A stretch of DNA of 6,478 nt, taken from the NCBI GenBank assembly GCA_002084435.1, contig NBLG01000050.1:1-6478 (forward strand), in the 5' to 3' direction. Shown one piece after another: positions 6,327 through 6,478 of the stretch. The position numbers and the translations under genes are program-made. Source of the stretch: Tenericutes bacterium 4572_104 (lineage in GTDB: Bacteria > Bacillota_I > Bacilli_A > Izemoplasmatales > UBA5603). Below the pieces are notes generated by a model that worked only from the letters and a program-made list of their open reading frames with translations, searched no databases and was not told where the DNA came from. Numbering within the stretch: position 1 is the first letter of the stretch; each line of letters begins with the position of its first letter.

Positions 6327-6478
6327 AAATCATTATTAAGTGTTTCAAAATCAAGCAATAAACTTTTAATTTTCATATCAATTTCATCCAAAGTCTCAGA
6401 ATATCGGTCTTCTAATTTTTGTAAAATATTTAACTCACTTTTTAAAGAACTATTAATTAAATTGACAATTTCCTTAAT
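6314..6478 (-). CDS. hsdM: HsdM, type I DNA methyltransferase subunit (C-terminal end only)
   Basis: The last 54 codons of a gene that enters from the right edge of the window. The visible peptide is charged and helix-forming (LNILQKLEDRYSETLDEIDM, ending NNDLVVG) and resembles the C-terminal helical tail of HsdM, which packs against the conserved helices of HsdS. No catalytic motif (such as NPPF) lies in this part, so the call rests mainly on position: it is directly upstream of, in the same direction as, and translationally coupled to hsdS. HsdM would methylate adenine in the sequence chosen by HsdS. The operon promoter must lie further right, outside the window. Confidence 0.75.
   Translation of the reverse strand: MKEIVNLINSSLKSELNILQKLEDRYSETLDEIDMKIKSLLLDFETLNNDLVVG

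Overview
The window is an AT-rich (roughly one-third GC), Firmicutes-like stretch. It carries most of a type I restriction-modification locus of the inverting-hsdS kind: a specificity gene, spare specificity cassettes and a tyrosine recombinase. Protein motifs (WEQCKL..., DNLITLHQRKL..., a recombinase with FHHQLKASILDAVDEGL) resemble loci in lactobacilli, streptococci, enterococci and staphylococci. Genus cannot be assigned from this sequence. The standard genetic code applies: the long reading frame uses TGG for all 15 Trp codons and contains no TGA.

Layout, left to right. 1-226: noncoding flank with a likely leftward terminator (69-108). 227-744 (+): silent hsdS cassette A, one target recognition domain (TRD), bounded by a 5' repeat and a C-repeat. 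763-1695 (+): tyrosine recombinase gene with a good ribosome binding site and all catalytic residues, broken by an in-frame TGA at 883-885. 1696-2188 (-): silent hsdS cassette B, frameshifted by a 4-bp duplication and missing a few codons near its end. 2189-2228 (-): strong hairpin terminator of the main operon. 2265-6314 (-): one 1349-codon frame in which an HsdS with two TRDs, lacking its C-terminal conserved region, runs in frame into an almost complete HsdR. 6314-6478 (-): 3' end of a gene that must be hsdM, sharing one base (TAATG) with the hsdS start.

How it works together. HsdM and HsdS would form the methyltransferase and HsdR adds nuclease and translocase. Four copies of a 5' repeat (TTGGGAACAGTGTAAG) and three of a C-repeat (CTTATCACCCTTCATCAGCG) frame the TRDs. 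Cassette A is inverted relative to the expressed gene and cassette B is in the same orientation. In intact loci of this type, the recombinase inverts DNA between such repeats and exchanges TRDs, changing the methylation pattern. Here three lesions coincide: a stop codon in the recombinase, a frameshift in cassette B, and fusion of hsdS to hsdR. The locus therefore looks either locked or decaying. If recombinase is supplied in trans, a single inversion would also separate hsdR from its promoter and leave a one-TRD HsdS, making the switch a restriction on/off switch as well as a specificity switch. The HsdS-HsdR fusion is the most unusual element.
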